This document shows positions 33,791 through 44,498 of a DNA stretch of 64,000 bases, one piece after another; position 1 is the first letter of the stretch; each line of letters starts with the position of its first letter. The notes beneath the pieces were generated by a model. The model was not told the origin of the DNA and did no database searches. It saw only the letters and a list, made by a program, of their open reading frames with translations. A program made the position numbers and the translations under genes. The stretch is from Pratylenchus scribneri (taxonomy: Eukaryota; Nematoda; Chromadorea; Rhabditida; Pratylenchidae): positions 788,563 through 852,562 of the forward strand of contig JAQSEB010000105.1 of NCBI GenBank assembly GCA_030063045.1, written 5' to 3'.

Positions 33791-35293
33791 TCATGGTTTA
33801 TTGAAAATTTTTTCAAAAAATCCCCTCTCTCTTAATTTGTTCTCTAAAGCATAAAATTTATAGTTCATAGCACCTTCCAGGTTATAAATATTTGTTTGAA
33901 TATTTCCATTTTCCTTATTCACCTCTTTAAATTTATTTCCAATTAATTCAATATCTGAATTTTGTTTTGCCACAATTTTTTTCATTTCTAATAAAATTTC
34001 ATCAAATGTTTCCCAGGGAAACATTGAAGGATTATTTTTTCGAGCTGTACAAATTAATTCATTATTATTTTTTTTCAACATTTTTTACCTTTAATTTTGG
34101 CTGATTCCCCCTCAAGTTCGATTAAATATTTAGGTGAAAGAGCATCTCCAGAAATATTATCTTCAACTCTTCCACGGTAGTCTTTTTTTACAGTCCTGCA
34201 ACCATAGGTAGATTTCGAATTCAAGTAGAAAATAGTTAATTCAATGGAAATTCGTTGCTGCAAATAAAATATAAAATATTGGTACTTATCGGTTTTGTTG
34301 CACCTCCATCAAAAATAATTAAAATCGCATCCTTTGGCCAATTTTGGGCGTAGGACACGATTCTGATGTCTTTTTGTCATATTTTACCATCTTGATAAGG
34401 CAATGCCAATAGCCAACATTTACCATGGAAAAATAAAGGGGTGGGGGGACCAATGCTAATTTTAATATTATTTTTAATATAGGCATATAATAGGTCAATC
34501 GACACAGCTCGGCAAGCTAAATCGAATATACCATTTTTATTAGGCAATATTAAATTTTGGGCAAGTTATGGCCAATAGAAATTTTTCCTTGATATGATAT
34601 TTTGATCTAATTTACCACTGATGCAATATTTTCAAATAATTTTTGTGACATTGAATTCAGCAGCTCATCAAACTGCGTCGAATGAGCTATTAAATGGGCA
34701 TGGAAAAATTTCCGACAAAAACACCCTTGGTCCCCCCTTGCATTTCCATAGTAAAAGTTGGCATTTTCAAACCAATATGGTAAGACATGACAAAGGATGT
34801 CAAATCACACTCTGCGCCCAAAATTACTCATAGGTTGTGATTTTCATCATTTTTGTGGGGTATAATAAAACCTAAATACCAATTTTATGGTAAAATAAGG
34901 AAAAAAAAATACATTTGGATGGGCAAATGTAAGCTTTAAATTTTTATTTTCCGCTTCATATTTGGCCGGAATTTTTGCCTTAAATCCGCCATATTCATTG
35001 GTTTTAACGAAAATTTTCATATTAGGAAGTCCTGGAGGTTTTGAAGCTGCCATAAATTCAATTTTTACTGAATAAACAAATTCGCCATCTAATAATTTGT
35101 TGGGTCTATAAGCATCAAATTCAGGCAAAAGAATTCCACTTAAAGTTGCATAATTTTCCCCAATTTCTGCCTCATTTGATTGTTCAATTGGTTTGAGAGG
35201 GATCAAAAATTCGGTGCTTTCAATTGATGGAAGGAATATTCCTAAAATAATCAGCAGCAGTGGAGAATTTGACGAAAATAAATTAATTAACAT
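33791..35293 (-). CDS. secreted protein, beta-sandwich-like N-terminal part, coiled C-terminal part; family unknown
   Basis: Three exons (34913-35293, 34089-34257, 33791-34044) give 267 residues with phases 0 and 1 matched. A signal peptide (SNSPLLLIILGIFLPSIEST) lies near the start. The next roughly 100 residues alternate hydrophobic and polar residues (ATLSGILLPEF, FVYSVKIEFMAA, MKIFVKTNEYGGFKAKIP, LKLTFAHPN), a pattern like the transthyretin-like or carboxypeptidase-regulatory beta-sandwich common in secreted nematode proteins. The last roughly 85 residues are Lys/Glu/Asn-rich and probably coiled coil (EILLEMKKIVAKQNSDIELI). The family link is inference from pattern only. The first intron (34258-34912) is almost filled by a palindromic element; the second is only 44 bases. 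Splicing across the element is the main uncertainty; without it, exon 1 alone would end after 148 residues. Confidence 0.6.
34281..34880. mobile_element. palindromic element in intron, GGTACTT tip, possibly Merlin-related
   Basis: Arms pair from GGTACTTATCGGTTTTGTTG on the left to AAAACCTAAATACC on the right. Further pairing includes CATCCTTTGGCCAATTTTGG against the complement of the ACAAAGGATGTCAAATC...GCGCCCAAAATTACTC region, and GGGGGGACCAATGCTA against GGTCCCCCCTTGCA. The tip GGTACTT matches the tips of the two transposase-bearing elements at 41820 and 51662. No clear target duplication. Confidence 0.6.
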
Positions 35294-36995
35294 TATCTGA
35301 AATAAAATGACGAATAAATGTCCTTTTCATTTTAATTTGAATAATGATAAAAATAATAAAGGAAGAGTATAAACGATTCAGAAAATTGGGAATGAAGTGT
35401 GAATATGGCCTTGTATGAGGGGAATATTGGCTTTATTTGTAAGGCCATATAATAAAGTGGGATTTGGTTGAAGGGATGCTTCACAAAAATCAATAGGCTT
35501 GCCGATCATCCGTACATATAGCCAAGGATGAAGCATGGAGGAATGAATAAATGGTCGGATTCAATGGTAAATTATTCTGTTTCAGCCTCGAATACCCACC
35601 CTTTCCTTTAACCATATTCCATTTCATCATTCCGATTAAGCAAAAACATTAATCAATATGGATGTTGCAGCCGATCTCGTTTTTTAGCCGATCTCGTTTT
35701 CGGCATGTTCTAGTTATCGTAGAGACTTGATCTATAGCTCATTCGATTCGTCAGGGTCGGTTTTCTTTATAAGATTTCAATTTCAGAAAGATTTGACAAG
35801 TTTGAACCAAAGTTATGGCCAATTGAAATTTCGGGTTTTCAAACCGGTTTAACTAGGGTAGGGGCTAGGCTAGGTTTAGGGTCAGCATGGGTTTTAGGGG
35901 CTATGGGATAGGGGTTAGGGCTAGGAAAAAGAATTAAAACTCTAAGTGGCCTAGGAACTGAGATATGGCCATTCATCACAAACTACAATGTCTGCCACTA
36001 CACTATTTCTCTCAGAAAAAAACGAGATCGGCTAGCCGAAATCGAGATCGGCTAAAAAAACGAGATCGGCTGCAACATGGATAAAATTCCTTTACATTTT
36101 TATTATAGGTCGGCAAGGCGCTGCGGTCGGGAAATCTGTTCGAGAAACCCGAAAAAACCCGAGGTCGAGTTAGTTCGGAAAATTGTACAAAATCCTCAGT
36201 CGGGATATTGATTGGAATTACAAAGTCAAAACTTATGGATTTATAGGGAATTTTTAGGAAAAATAAAATAATAAAGGAAGAGTATAAACGATTCAGAAAA
36301 TTGGGAATTGATATTTAACATGGCCTTGTATGAGGGGAATATTGGCTTTATTTATTAAGCCATAAAATAAAGTGCGATTTGGGGGTTGAGGGGATGCTTC
36401 ACAAAAATCCAAAGGCTTGACGATCATTCATGCCCATGCCCAAGGATGAAGGAATTAAAAGCTTCAAATACTCTTTCCTTTCTAATTTGGCCAAATTCCA
36501 TAATATTGACATTCCCAGCCTTGCCGATGCCGATTAACCGTGCAGGATGAAGCATGAAGGAATGAATTAATGGGTCAAATTCATTCGTAAATTATTGTTG
36601 TTTTAGGCTTGGCAAACCATTTCCCTTTTCAGATGACCTTTTTCTTTCCGATCAAGCATAATATTAATCAAATATGAATAAATTCTTTTATAAATTTTTT
36701 TGCTTTTAGCAATTTGAGAACAAAAATAAATTTACCCAAAAATTTCGTTCCGTAAAATTAAACCGCGAAAATGTTTGAGTAAATTAATTGCCATGCTTTT
36801 TATTTATATTTTTTTGTCCATTTTTTTATTGCAGTTTCTCCCTTTTGGTAATGCAAAGCATCTGTCCACCAAAATTGTAAATTAATGTAAAAATGAATGA
36901 ATTCAAAATGATCCACTATAAAAAATGAAAATAATTAACAAAATAAATTTTTTATTGGATAATATTAATGAAATAGAAATTCAAATTTGTTTCGT
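35294..36995. other. intergenic with a duplicated segment and a MITE
   Basis: No gene seen. A segment at about 35336-35600 recurs at about 36258-36620 (offset near 920 bases). Shared words include GGAAGAGTATAAACGATTCA and GGCCTTGTATGAGGGGAATA. The MITE 35664-36076 lies between the two copies. The remainder is AT-rich spacer upstream of the secreted-protein gene and downstream of the GEF gene. Confidence 0.7.
35664..36076. mobile_element. MITE with GTTGCAGCCGATCTCG ends
   Basis: Starts GTTGCAGCCGATCTCGTTTT and ends with the inverse, CGAGATCGGCTGCAAC, with the CGAGATCGGCT motif repeated two or three times within each end. It is flanked by ATGGAT on both sides (35658-35663 and 36077-36082). The centre is rich in GGGTTAGGG/GGGCTAGG-like words, which recall degenerate telomere-type repeats. 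No coding frame. Confidence 0.8.
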
Positions 36996-39368
36996 TTAAT
37001 TAAAATTTGTTTGCAGTTCCTTTCCACTTTCACCACTCATATAACCTCGATCCGATGAAGTGGAACACCCAGAATCAATGCTGGCACCCATTCTAATTTT
37101 GATATTTTTATAAATTTAATGACAAAATCGAAACTAACCTCCACGAAACCATCATTTCTATTCCATACTTTTCTACATTCTTCTCCCCAACATTTTCACT
37201 TCTTCGACGACGAAATACCAAAGCCAAATGTCGGCAAACTTCCGGATGGCAACATTCAAAATGAAATAGCCGAATGAGTGGTTGCTGCTTTGTAATTGAT
37301 GGATCGAGGCTTTCTTCTCGAAATGCCAATGCAAATCGGGCATAGCATTCATTTTGAAGGGTCGAATTTTCGGCATTCACAGTTTTTTGTTGCATTAAAA
37401 GTTGAATCCGATTGAATGGCAAAATCAAGGGCAATGCTTTCTTCAAATTGTTAAATTTTTAATTTAAAATAAATTTTAAATTATTTATTAAAAAAAATTT
37501 AATTCCACCTTGTTATTTATTGTCCGTTGTTGTTTCTTCTGTTGTTCCAATGAATTTACCTCCTTCCATTTCCTCTCCAAAATGACCAAAACAGAATTGA
37601 ATGCAAAAAGGGCACATTGCAATGGGCATTCTATATTTGTGGAATGGGAAGGTGGATTCAGGTAACGGACATGTGCAAAAAGTTGAAGGGAATTGAGATT
37701 GGCCAATTTGAAATTGGATGGCATTGAAATGGCCAACAATTGTGGGCCATAATCCTCTTGGATTCGTTGCATTTCATTAAGCCAATTTGCTAATGTTCGC
37801 ATTTGTTTCAAAGCCTTTTAATTTTATTTAAAATTTATATTTATTTAATTTGTGAATAAAAATAATTTTAATAAATTTAATATTTATAAATTAAATAATT
37901 TTAAAATTCCAAGTTAGAAATAAAATCAAATATTAATTTTGCTAATTTTGCTAATTTAGATAATTTATTTTTAGAATTTTTAAATTTTTGTCTCCCAAAA
38001 TATTATTTTTTATTTTCTACCTTAACACATAAGGCCCTTTCCTCGCTTCCCTGATCACATAATTCCCGGAATTGGGCAAGGAAAAGTGGATATTTGCAGA
38101 GGCGTTGAACCGGTTTAATCAGCAGGGAATCCAAGGATGGAAGGCCACCAATTGGGGCAGAGGAGGTGGCAATCATTTCAGAAAATGCTCCATTTTCTGA
38201 TAAAGAATTTTTATTAGAATTGAATTTATAAATTATTATAAAAAAAAGGAAAATATAAATAAAAATTTAAATTAAATATATTTAAAAATATAAATTATAA
38301 CGTGGGAAAAATTTTTTTGATTTTTATAAAAGTGAAAATTTTAACCTTTTCTTAATTGCTGAAAATGCATATGAGCAAATGTGAATTCACTGTACACTTT
38401 AAATTGACTACATTTGGCAATGAAAAGGCCAAAAATGCGGAACAAAAGAGGCTGTAAAAAATTATAAAAATATGAAAATATTTTGTCTACCTTCAATTCT
38501 TGTTTATAATCGATTGTTACACATTTGCCGGAGAGCACAGGGGCCAATGATGATTCCATTGCAGTCAAGAAAAGTGAATGAGTCCGATGAATTTGCCGAA
38601 CACATTGCATAAATTGAAGGCCAGAAGGCAGCACAAAATTTGCCAATAACTTAAATTTGGGATGATTTTAAATCCACTCATTCAAAAAACTTTTTGCAAA
38701 TCTTGCACAAATGTTCGTTCACTGCTGATCAATTCCATTAAAATGGCCCTTAATTGAGTTGTCCTTCCAATATTGGTTCGTTCTTCATTATTCCGCATTT
38801 TTGTTTGATTTTGGTTCAAATATGATGATGGCGGAATTGGTGGAAGGCATTGATGGACAGCAGAACAAAAACGATCCAAATCGGAGGAGGATGAAAGTGA
38901 AAGGCCATAAATTTGTTCACTTTGATTGTGCCGCCAATACACAAATTTGTCGGTGTAACGTTTCAAATGGGCCCCTGAACAAATTTGAAATCGATTTAAT
39001 TTTAAAGGAAAATTTTTGGTTTTTTTATTTTTTATAATATAAATATAAAATTAGAAATTAAATTAAATTTTTTTTGTAATTATACCCGATGGAATTGGAA
39101 TTGACATAATTGTTGTTTCTGGCTCGATTGTTTGCCGATTTCCTTCAATTGAATTTTCCCCCATCATTTTTGGCATTTGTTGGTTCTCTTCAAGTGCCAT
39201 CACTTCCAATTGAGCAATTTCATTTCTTTCGCTTTTTTGTTTCAATCGCATGGAAAGCATTTTCGGATGCATTTTGATCCATTGGCTTTTGTCCTCCGAG
39301 AGGGAATAAATTTGGGCCATAAAACTGACATTTGAATGGGAATTTATTATTTTGATGGGTTTAAGCAT
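36996..39368 (-). CDS. Rho guanine-nucleotide exchange factor, EVH1-like + DH + PH
   Basis: Eight exons (39086-39368, 38691-38974, 38491-38649, 38346-38451, 38021-38196, 37509-37814, 37139-37440, 36996-37092) give 570 residues. The DH domain begins at LRAILMELISSERTFVQDLQ and includes the diagnostic KPVQRLCKYPLFLAQFREL. A PH-like region follows (roughly residues 355-510), then a Ser-rich tail (SIDSGCSTSSDRGYMSG). The first roughly 145 residues resemble an EVH1/WH1 domain: VSFMAQIYSLSEDKSQWIKM at the start and IYGLSLSSSSDLDRFCSAV at the end, interrupted by an acidic insert. DH-PH proteins activate Rho-family GTPases and act on the actin cytoskeleton. An alternative start 5' of 39368 is possible, because ATGGGAA|GTAAGT upstream could splice in frame across a very short intron. 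The EVH1 call is less certain than the DH call. Confidence 0.85.
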
Positions 39369-40603
39369 TTTTGTTGCAAAAAAAAGAAAAGGAGAATTAA
39401 TAATAAAGTAAATTTGTTTCGCTTTAATTCCCAAGGGAAATAAGAGTCTTTCTACTTACTTCCCATTATTTTTGTTTTTCAGAAAATGAAAAAGGGAAGT
39501 ATATATTTGGGTCTAAAATCGAATGGAAATATTTTTCAATTAATTAAAACAATTCCCATAATTATAATTATATATTGATATTTTTTTATATAAATTTTTA
39601 ATTTTTATTAAGTTAAAAAATAAATAGGAAAAATTTTATTTGATTTTCATAATTTTTTAAATTTATTCCAATAAATTTTTCTTATTAATAAATTTAAATA
39701 TTGGGCTTTACAATTTTAATAAATTTTCTAAATTTGAAAATAAAATTTCATGATTCTATTTGAAAAATTAACTTGACAAATTTTTTATCAAATAAAATTG
39801 TTTAATGAAATTAATGTACATTATTAATATACCAATTATTTTCACTGGAATTAAGCCTCCGCTCATTCAATACCAGCAAATCTTCACAATTTTGTATACA
39901 TTCATTTCGGCATGCAGAAATTGTGGAGCCCATTGGATTGAATTATGGAATATGGAGTAGAAGAATTATAAAATTCAATAAGAAAATTTACATAATTGAA
40001 ATTTAATAGATAAAAGGAATTTTTTTCGGATTTAGTATAAAAATTTTTTCTAAATTATGAGTAGAAAACATTAGTAAAAATCGTTTTATTCTTGTTTTGC
40101 AAAGTTTTAAAAATAAATGTGCCAAAATTCATACATAATAAATAGCCAAATTGGCTTTCGCTGGAATTGGCAGACAATGAAAGAGAAGTGCCAATATGAA
40201 AAAGAAGAGGGGTGCGCCATTTGATGTGTTGAAAAATGGGCCAAAAACGCAAAATGTGTGTGTGGGGTCTGGTGTAGGCGAAAAGAAGTCATGCCAATTT
40301 TTATGGGTTTTGGCAATTCGGTTGGAATTTTCTCATCCATGAATAGTAGTGCACCGAACGGGATAAAAATTTATGCAATTTAATATATTGAATGGGATTC
40401 TCTACATGGATGGACATTGAGGCCACTATTGCTTAATCAAATAAATTGGAATGGCGGCATTCTCTTTTTTTCAGACTCTTGAGGATAAATGTTCGCTTTG
40501 GTAATATTAAAAGAATATTTCATGCTTTATAAATAACAACAAAAAAAATTTATATTTTTCGAAATTTGAAAAAAACAGAAATGGCAATTTGGGGAATATT
40601 GAA
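39369..40603. other. intergenic, no gene seen
   Basis: Low-complexity AT-rich sequence. Short minus-strand frames near 40055-40340 have no motif or splice context. Nothing else supported. Confidence 0.5.
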
Positions 40604-40604
40604 G

Positions 40605-41106
40605 GTTAACCGAATTTTGCGGCCCAGAAATTTGCGTCCCCGAATTTTGCGGCCCCTACCAAAAACGAAACTTGCGTCCCCGAATTTGGCGGCCCTTACC
40701 AAAATCGAAATATGCGGCCCCGAAATTTGCGGCTTTACCAAAAAATGGTATATAGACTTGCAGATAATGGGATGGAAAATTGGGATTAACTCAAAATGTC
40801 CTCTTTAGGACACAAATAATTATAATGAGAAGTGAATTTGATTCGGAGGATAAATTGGATAAATTGTTTGTATTCAACTTTTTTATTATTTTATTATTTA
40901 TTGATTTTTTAATTTTACCATTTTTTGGTAAAGCCGCAAATTTCGGGGCCGCAAATTTCGATTTTGGTGAGGGCCGGAAAATTCGGGGCGGCAAACTTCG
41001 AGCCGCAATTTTCGGGACCGCAATTTTCGTTTTTGGTAGGGGCCGCAAAATTCGGGGACGCAAGTTTCGGGGCCGCAAATTTCGGGGCCGCAAAATGCGC
41101 CACACC
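40605..41106. mobile_element. foldback element of GC-rich short repeats, copy B
   Basis: A second member of the family at 22122-22782. It begins GTTAACCGAATTTTGCGGCC and ends GGCCGCAAAATGCGCCACACC (20 key bases at 41087-41106), with arms of GCGGCCCCGAAATTTGCGGC-type repeats. It is flanked by ATATTGAAG on both sides (40596-40604 and 41107-41115), although the left copy may share its last G with the element, so the duplication is 8 or 9 bases. The central AT-rich part differs from copy A. Confidence 0.88.
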
Positions 41107-41819
41107 ATATTGAAGCATGGCATTCATAATGCCGTAGGGAAAGCGGTAAATTTCTCGCCTCATTTTGGGTAAAAATGACTCGGCATGCATTTTAATTTTG
41201 GCCAAAAATGGATGAGAATTGAAGGAAGGAAGAAAAGGGAATTGGCAATTGCAATTTGCTGCTCATTGGGGATATGGAAGTTGGAATGAGCACAAAAAAA
41301 GGCAACAGTAATAATTTGCAACATTTATTGTGGATTTCAATTTATTAGAGGAAATATGTATAATTTTTTCTAAAATTTTTTACAAAAAAATTTATGATTG
41401 TGTAATTATAAAAAATTATTTTTTTAAAAATATTTAAGATTGGATATGGAAAAAAATTTATTATAATTTTTTTATTAATAGATAGTTTTATATATAACAG
41501 CAAAAAATGCATTTCAATTGATATTTAACATGTTTTCGGAATTCTTGGAGCAAAATGAGGAAGAAAATCTCTTCAGCAGGCAAAGGCAACAAACTGGTAG
41601 AGAGCCAAATAAACATTATTTGCAGAATTACCGACCAAATTAGTCTCAGAAATATTCCACAATTGGTTAATGAGTAATGACAATCTATCTAAATTCTGAA
41701 TTTATTCTTGTCAGATGTATCATATCATTATTTTTGATCCTTTCTTATCTGTAAAATTTAGGGCAAATTTTATGGTATTATTCATTATTATAGTCAAATC
41801 AATCTTTGTTTACCTTTTT
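41107..41819. other. spacer between two mobile elements, no gene seen
   Basis: AT-rich with no supported coding sequence. A minus-strand frame entering from the foldback element has no recognisable motif. Confidence 0.5.
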
Positions 41820-42374
41820 GGTACTTGTATACTTTGTATCCGCCAGAACCCTTAAAAAATTTCGATTTTTTTTTCGCTTTAAAATCAATTTTAAATGTTT
41901 ATTAATGCATTTTTATAACAAAAAAAAACAACAAAGTGAATTAAATGGGGTATATTTGTGAAACTTGAGACCAAAAATGGAAAAAAATATCGGGTCCTCC
42001 AAATTCTTTTCGCCACATAAATTCATGCACATAGCTTATAACTGCTGATCGGTGTGTGCCAAAGCGTTTCTTATGCCCATGTTTGAATTTATGCCACGTG
42101 CTTTCAATGGTATTCGTGTGTTGTTTTGAAATAGGATCGACGAAATTTTTGCTGTGGTTGACTGTGTAATGAGTGTAGAGTTCAGGAAGATCCTTGATTT
42201 TGTTGTATGCTTTCCAACAGTCCGACACGATTATTGATCCTGGGCGAATGTACTGTTGAATGTATGGAAGAAGGCTGTCGGCAACAAAAATTAAACATTT
42301 AAAATTGATTTTAAAGCGAAAAAAAAATTCGCAATTTTTTAAGGGTTCTGGCGGATACAAAGTATACAAGTACC
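41820..42374. mobile_element. Merlin-type DNA transposon derivative, copy 1
   Basis: A 555-base element with inverted ends of about 80 bases: GGTACTTGTATACTTTGTAT at the left and its complement, ATACAAAGTATACAAGTACC, at the right. The flanks ACCTTTTT and AAATTTTT match at six of eight positions, compatible with a worn 8-base target duplication. It encloses the C-terminal part of an ISXO2/IS1016-like transposase, so it is an internally deleted member. Confidence 0.85.
41941..42290 (-). pseudogene. Merlin/ISXO2-like transposase, C-terminal remnant
   Basis: The minus-strand frame reads YIQQYIRPGSIIVSDCWKAY, then HYTVNHSKNFVDP, HTNTIESTWHKFKHGHKKRF and an EFMWRKEFG end. This is the DDE catalytic half typical of the ISXO2-like transposase domain used by eukaryotic Merlin elements: the second acidic residue lies in VSDCW and the third in IESTW. 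The part carrying the first catalytic Asp is missing, because upstream the frame runs directly into the inverted terminal repeat. It is therefore not functional as it stands. Confidence 0.85.
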
Positions 42375-43389
42375 AAATTTTTTATAAATTTTAAGATTTA
42401 ATTCAGAATGAATTATATCTTTTCAAAACTGTCACACATCACAAATCAAATTAATTCTGCCGGAATTTAAACTTGTTGTTTTGACTCTTGATATGAAAAA
42501 TGAAAATAATCTTTTAAATTGTTAATTTTTTATGAAAATTTGACGATACCGAAAATATCAATCGTCAAATTGATTTTAATTGACTGTCTGCTGGTTATAA
42601 TTTACATATTCATTTATTCAAATCTACTAATCATCCTTAAAATTCAAAGCAGTCAATATTAATATATGAAATGTGGCTGTCTAAACAGTTGGGCAAATTC
42701 CATCGGAAAGCTTTCATGGTGGCTTTTTATTGAATAAATATTCTACTAAGTGCACGGGGATTTGTGTATGAATAAATAATAATGGGGAGGGAGGTGCTTT
42801 GGCGAGCATTCGAATTTCAATCGAAAAAAATGAATACATCCACATCTTCATTTTGTTGATTTATTCTTTTTTTTTTGGCTGATTTATAAAATATTCATCA
42901 GCAAATAAAAATAGAAAAAAGTATCATAATAAAAAAATGCATTACTTATTACAAAAATCCATCGATTAACAACAATAGCAATATTCAAGTCAAAATCATC
43001 TACCTCAAAGAATAAAAACGGTAAGTCTTGATTTATTTGTACATAAAATTTAGAAAAGATTGATTTTAATTTAAAATCTGATAAAAAATTAATTAGTTTT
43101 TAATTAAAATTTGCATTCATTTGTTAAAGACTGAATACAATTCAAAATTGTTACGATTACGAATCATCCCAATTTATAATTTGATAGTTCTCATCAAATG
43201 TACAAATTATTTTAATAGCTTATTAATGGAATGAAAGATGATATCCGGCAAATGCCATGATGCTTTTCTTGTCAGTCGCCTATCAATTCAATAACCAAAC
43301 TCGTTCCATAAATTCAGCCAGGGGTTCGTTGATTATTCCAAGAAATATACTCACTTGTGCAAACTGCAAATTCATTTACGGAAAATATT
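42375..43389. other. spacer, no gene seen
   Basis: AT-rich sequence between the transposon derivative and the minisatellite. An isolated ATG-initiated frame begins at 43257 and runs into the repeat, but its unique part is short and unrecognised. Confidence 0.5.
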
Positions 43390-43990
43390 TACCAAAATCT
43401 GTTTTCCTGCACTCACTTTCTAAAAATTCATCAAAATGTATTTTCTCATGTGTTTTTGCTTATCAAAAATATTCGCCAAAATGTGTTTTCTTTTTCTCTT
43501 GTGTTTTTCTTTCCAAAAAATATTCGCCAAAATGTGTTTTCTTTTTCTCTTGTGTTTTTCTTTCCAAAAAATATTCGCCAAAATGTGTTTTCTTTTTCTC
43601 TTGTGTTTTTCTTTCCAAAAAATATTCACCAAAATGTGTTTTCTATTTTGTTTTTCTCTACCAAAATTTTTCGCCAAAACGTGTTTTATCTTATGTTTTT
43701 CCTTACCGAAAATGTTCGTAAAAATGTGTTTTCTTTTGTGTTATTTCTTACCTAAAATATTTGCCAAAATGTGTTTTCTTTTGTGTTATTTCTTACCTAA
43801 AATGTTTGTCAAAATGTGTTTTTCCTTACCAAAAATAATGGCCAAAGTATCTTTTCTTATGTGTTTTACCTTACCAAAAATTTGTGTCAAAATTTGTTTT
43901 TCATTACCTAAAATTTTTATTAAAATGTGTTTTTCCTTACCAAAATTATTCATTAGAATGTGTTTTCATCTGTATTTTGTTTTATCAGAA
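43390..43990. repeat. minisatellite, core unit 51 bp
   Basis: Three near-perfect 51-base units at about 43467-43620 start TATTCGCCAAAATGTGTTTT and continue CTTTTTCTCTTGTGTTTTTC and TTTCCAAAAAA. They are flanked on both sides by degenerate, shorter units (TTNCCAAAATGTGTTTT with CCTTACCAAAA) out to about 43990. Because 51 is a multiple of three, all three forward frames stay open for long stretches (up to 204 codons). I treat these as by-products, although a repetitive protein cannot be fully excluded. Confidence 0.85.
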
Positions 43991-44498
43991 TTTGTTTTCT
44001 CTTGTATTTTCCGATTACGAAAAATTATAAAACACAATAAGAGAAATTAAAAATTCAGTTAATTTAAAAATGTTTATCCATTCCGGTACAATCATTCCGA
44101 TTACAATTAATTTTTTCATAATAATTCATGTAAATTTAATCATTATATAAAAAATGTCTTATGAAAAAGCTAACTTTCAAAAAATCAAAAATAAAAAACC
44201 TCTCAAATTTCACAAATTTATTAGAAAATTAGATAAAATTTTAAATGGTATTCCATTCATCAAAGTTGAGTTAATTAAATTTAAAATGATCTTCCGACAC
44301 AATCATATCGAAATTAAAATTTTCATTTATTTTTTATTTTAGGATAACATATTTTCCTTAAAAAAAAATAATTCATATCAATTTATTTTTGCATTTTTCG
44401 CAATTATTAAAAATACAATAACAAAATAATTTTACTGATAATAGTTATATAAAAAATATTTCATATGTAAATGGGTTAAATTTGTGCATTTTTAAATT
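43991..44498. other. 3' spacer, no gene seen
   Basis: AT-rich sequence downstream of the transpeptidase gene. A 62-codon plus-strand frame at 44154-44342 is lysine/isoleucine-rich and looks like chance AT-rich coding. Confidence 0.5.

Noticed and set aside
35860..35930. GGGTTAGGG-like words considered as an interstitial telomere array
   Set aside because: Too short and degenerate, and contained within a MITE; no regular six-base periodicity.
43257..44050. Open frames of 132-204 codons with repeated KCVFFFSCVF or FAKMCFLFLL units
   Set aside because: The 51-base minisatellite is open in all three forward frames at once, which is expected from its length and composition, and no splice or family evidence supports a gene.
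44154..44342. 62-codon Lys/Ile-rich frame
   Set aside because: Typical chance frame in AT-rich DNA with no context.
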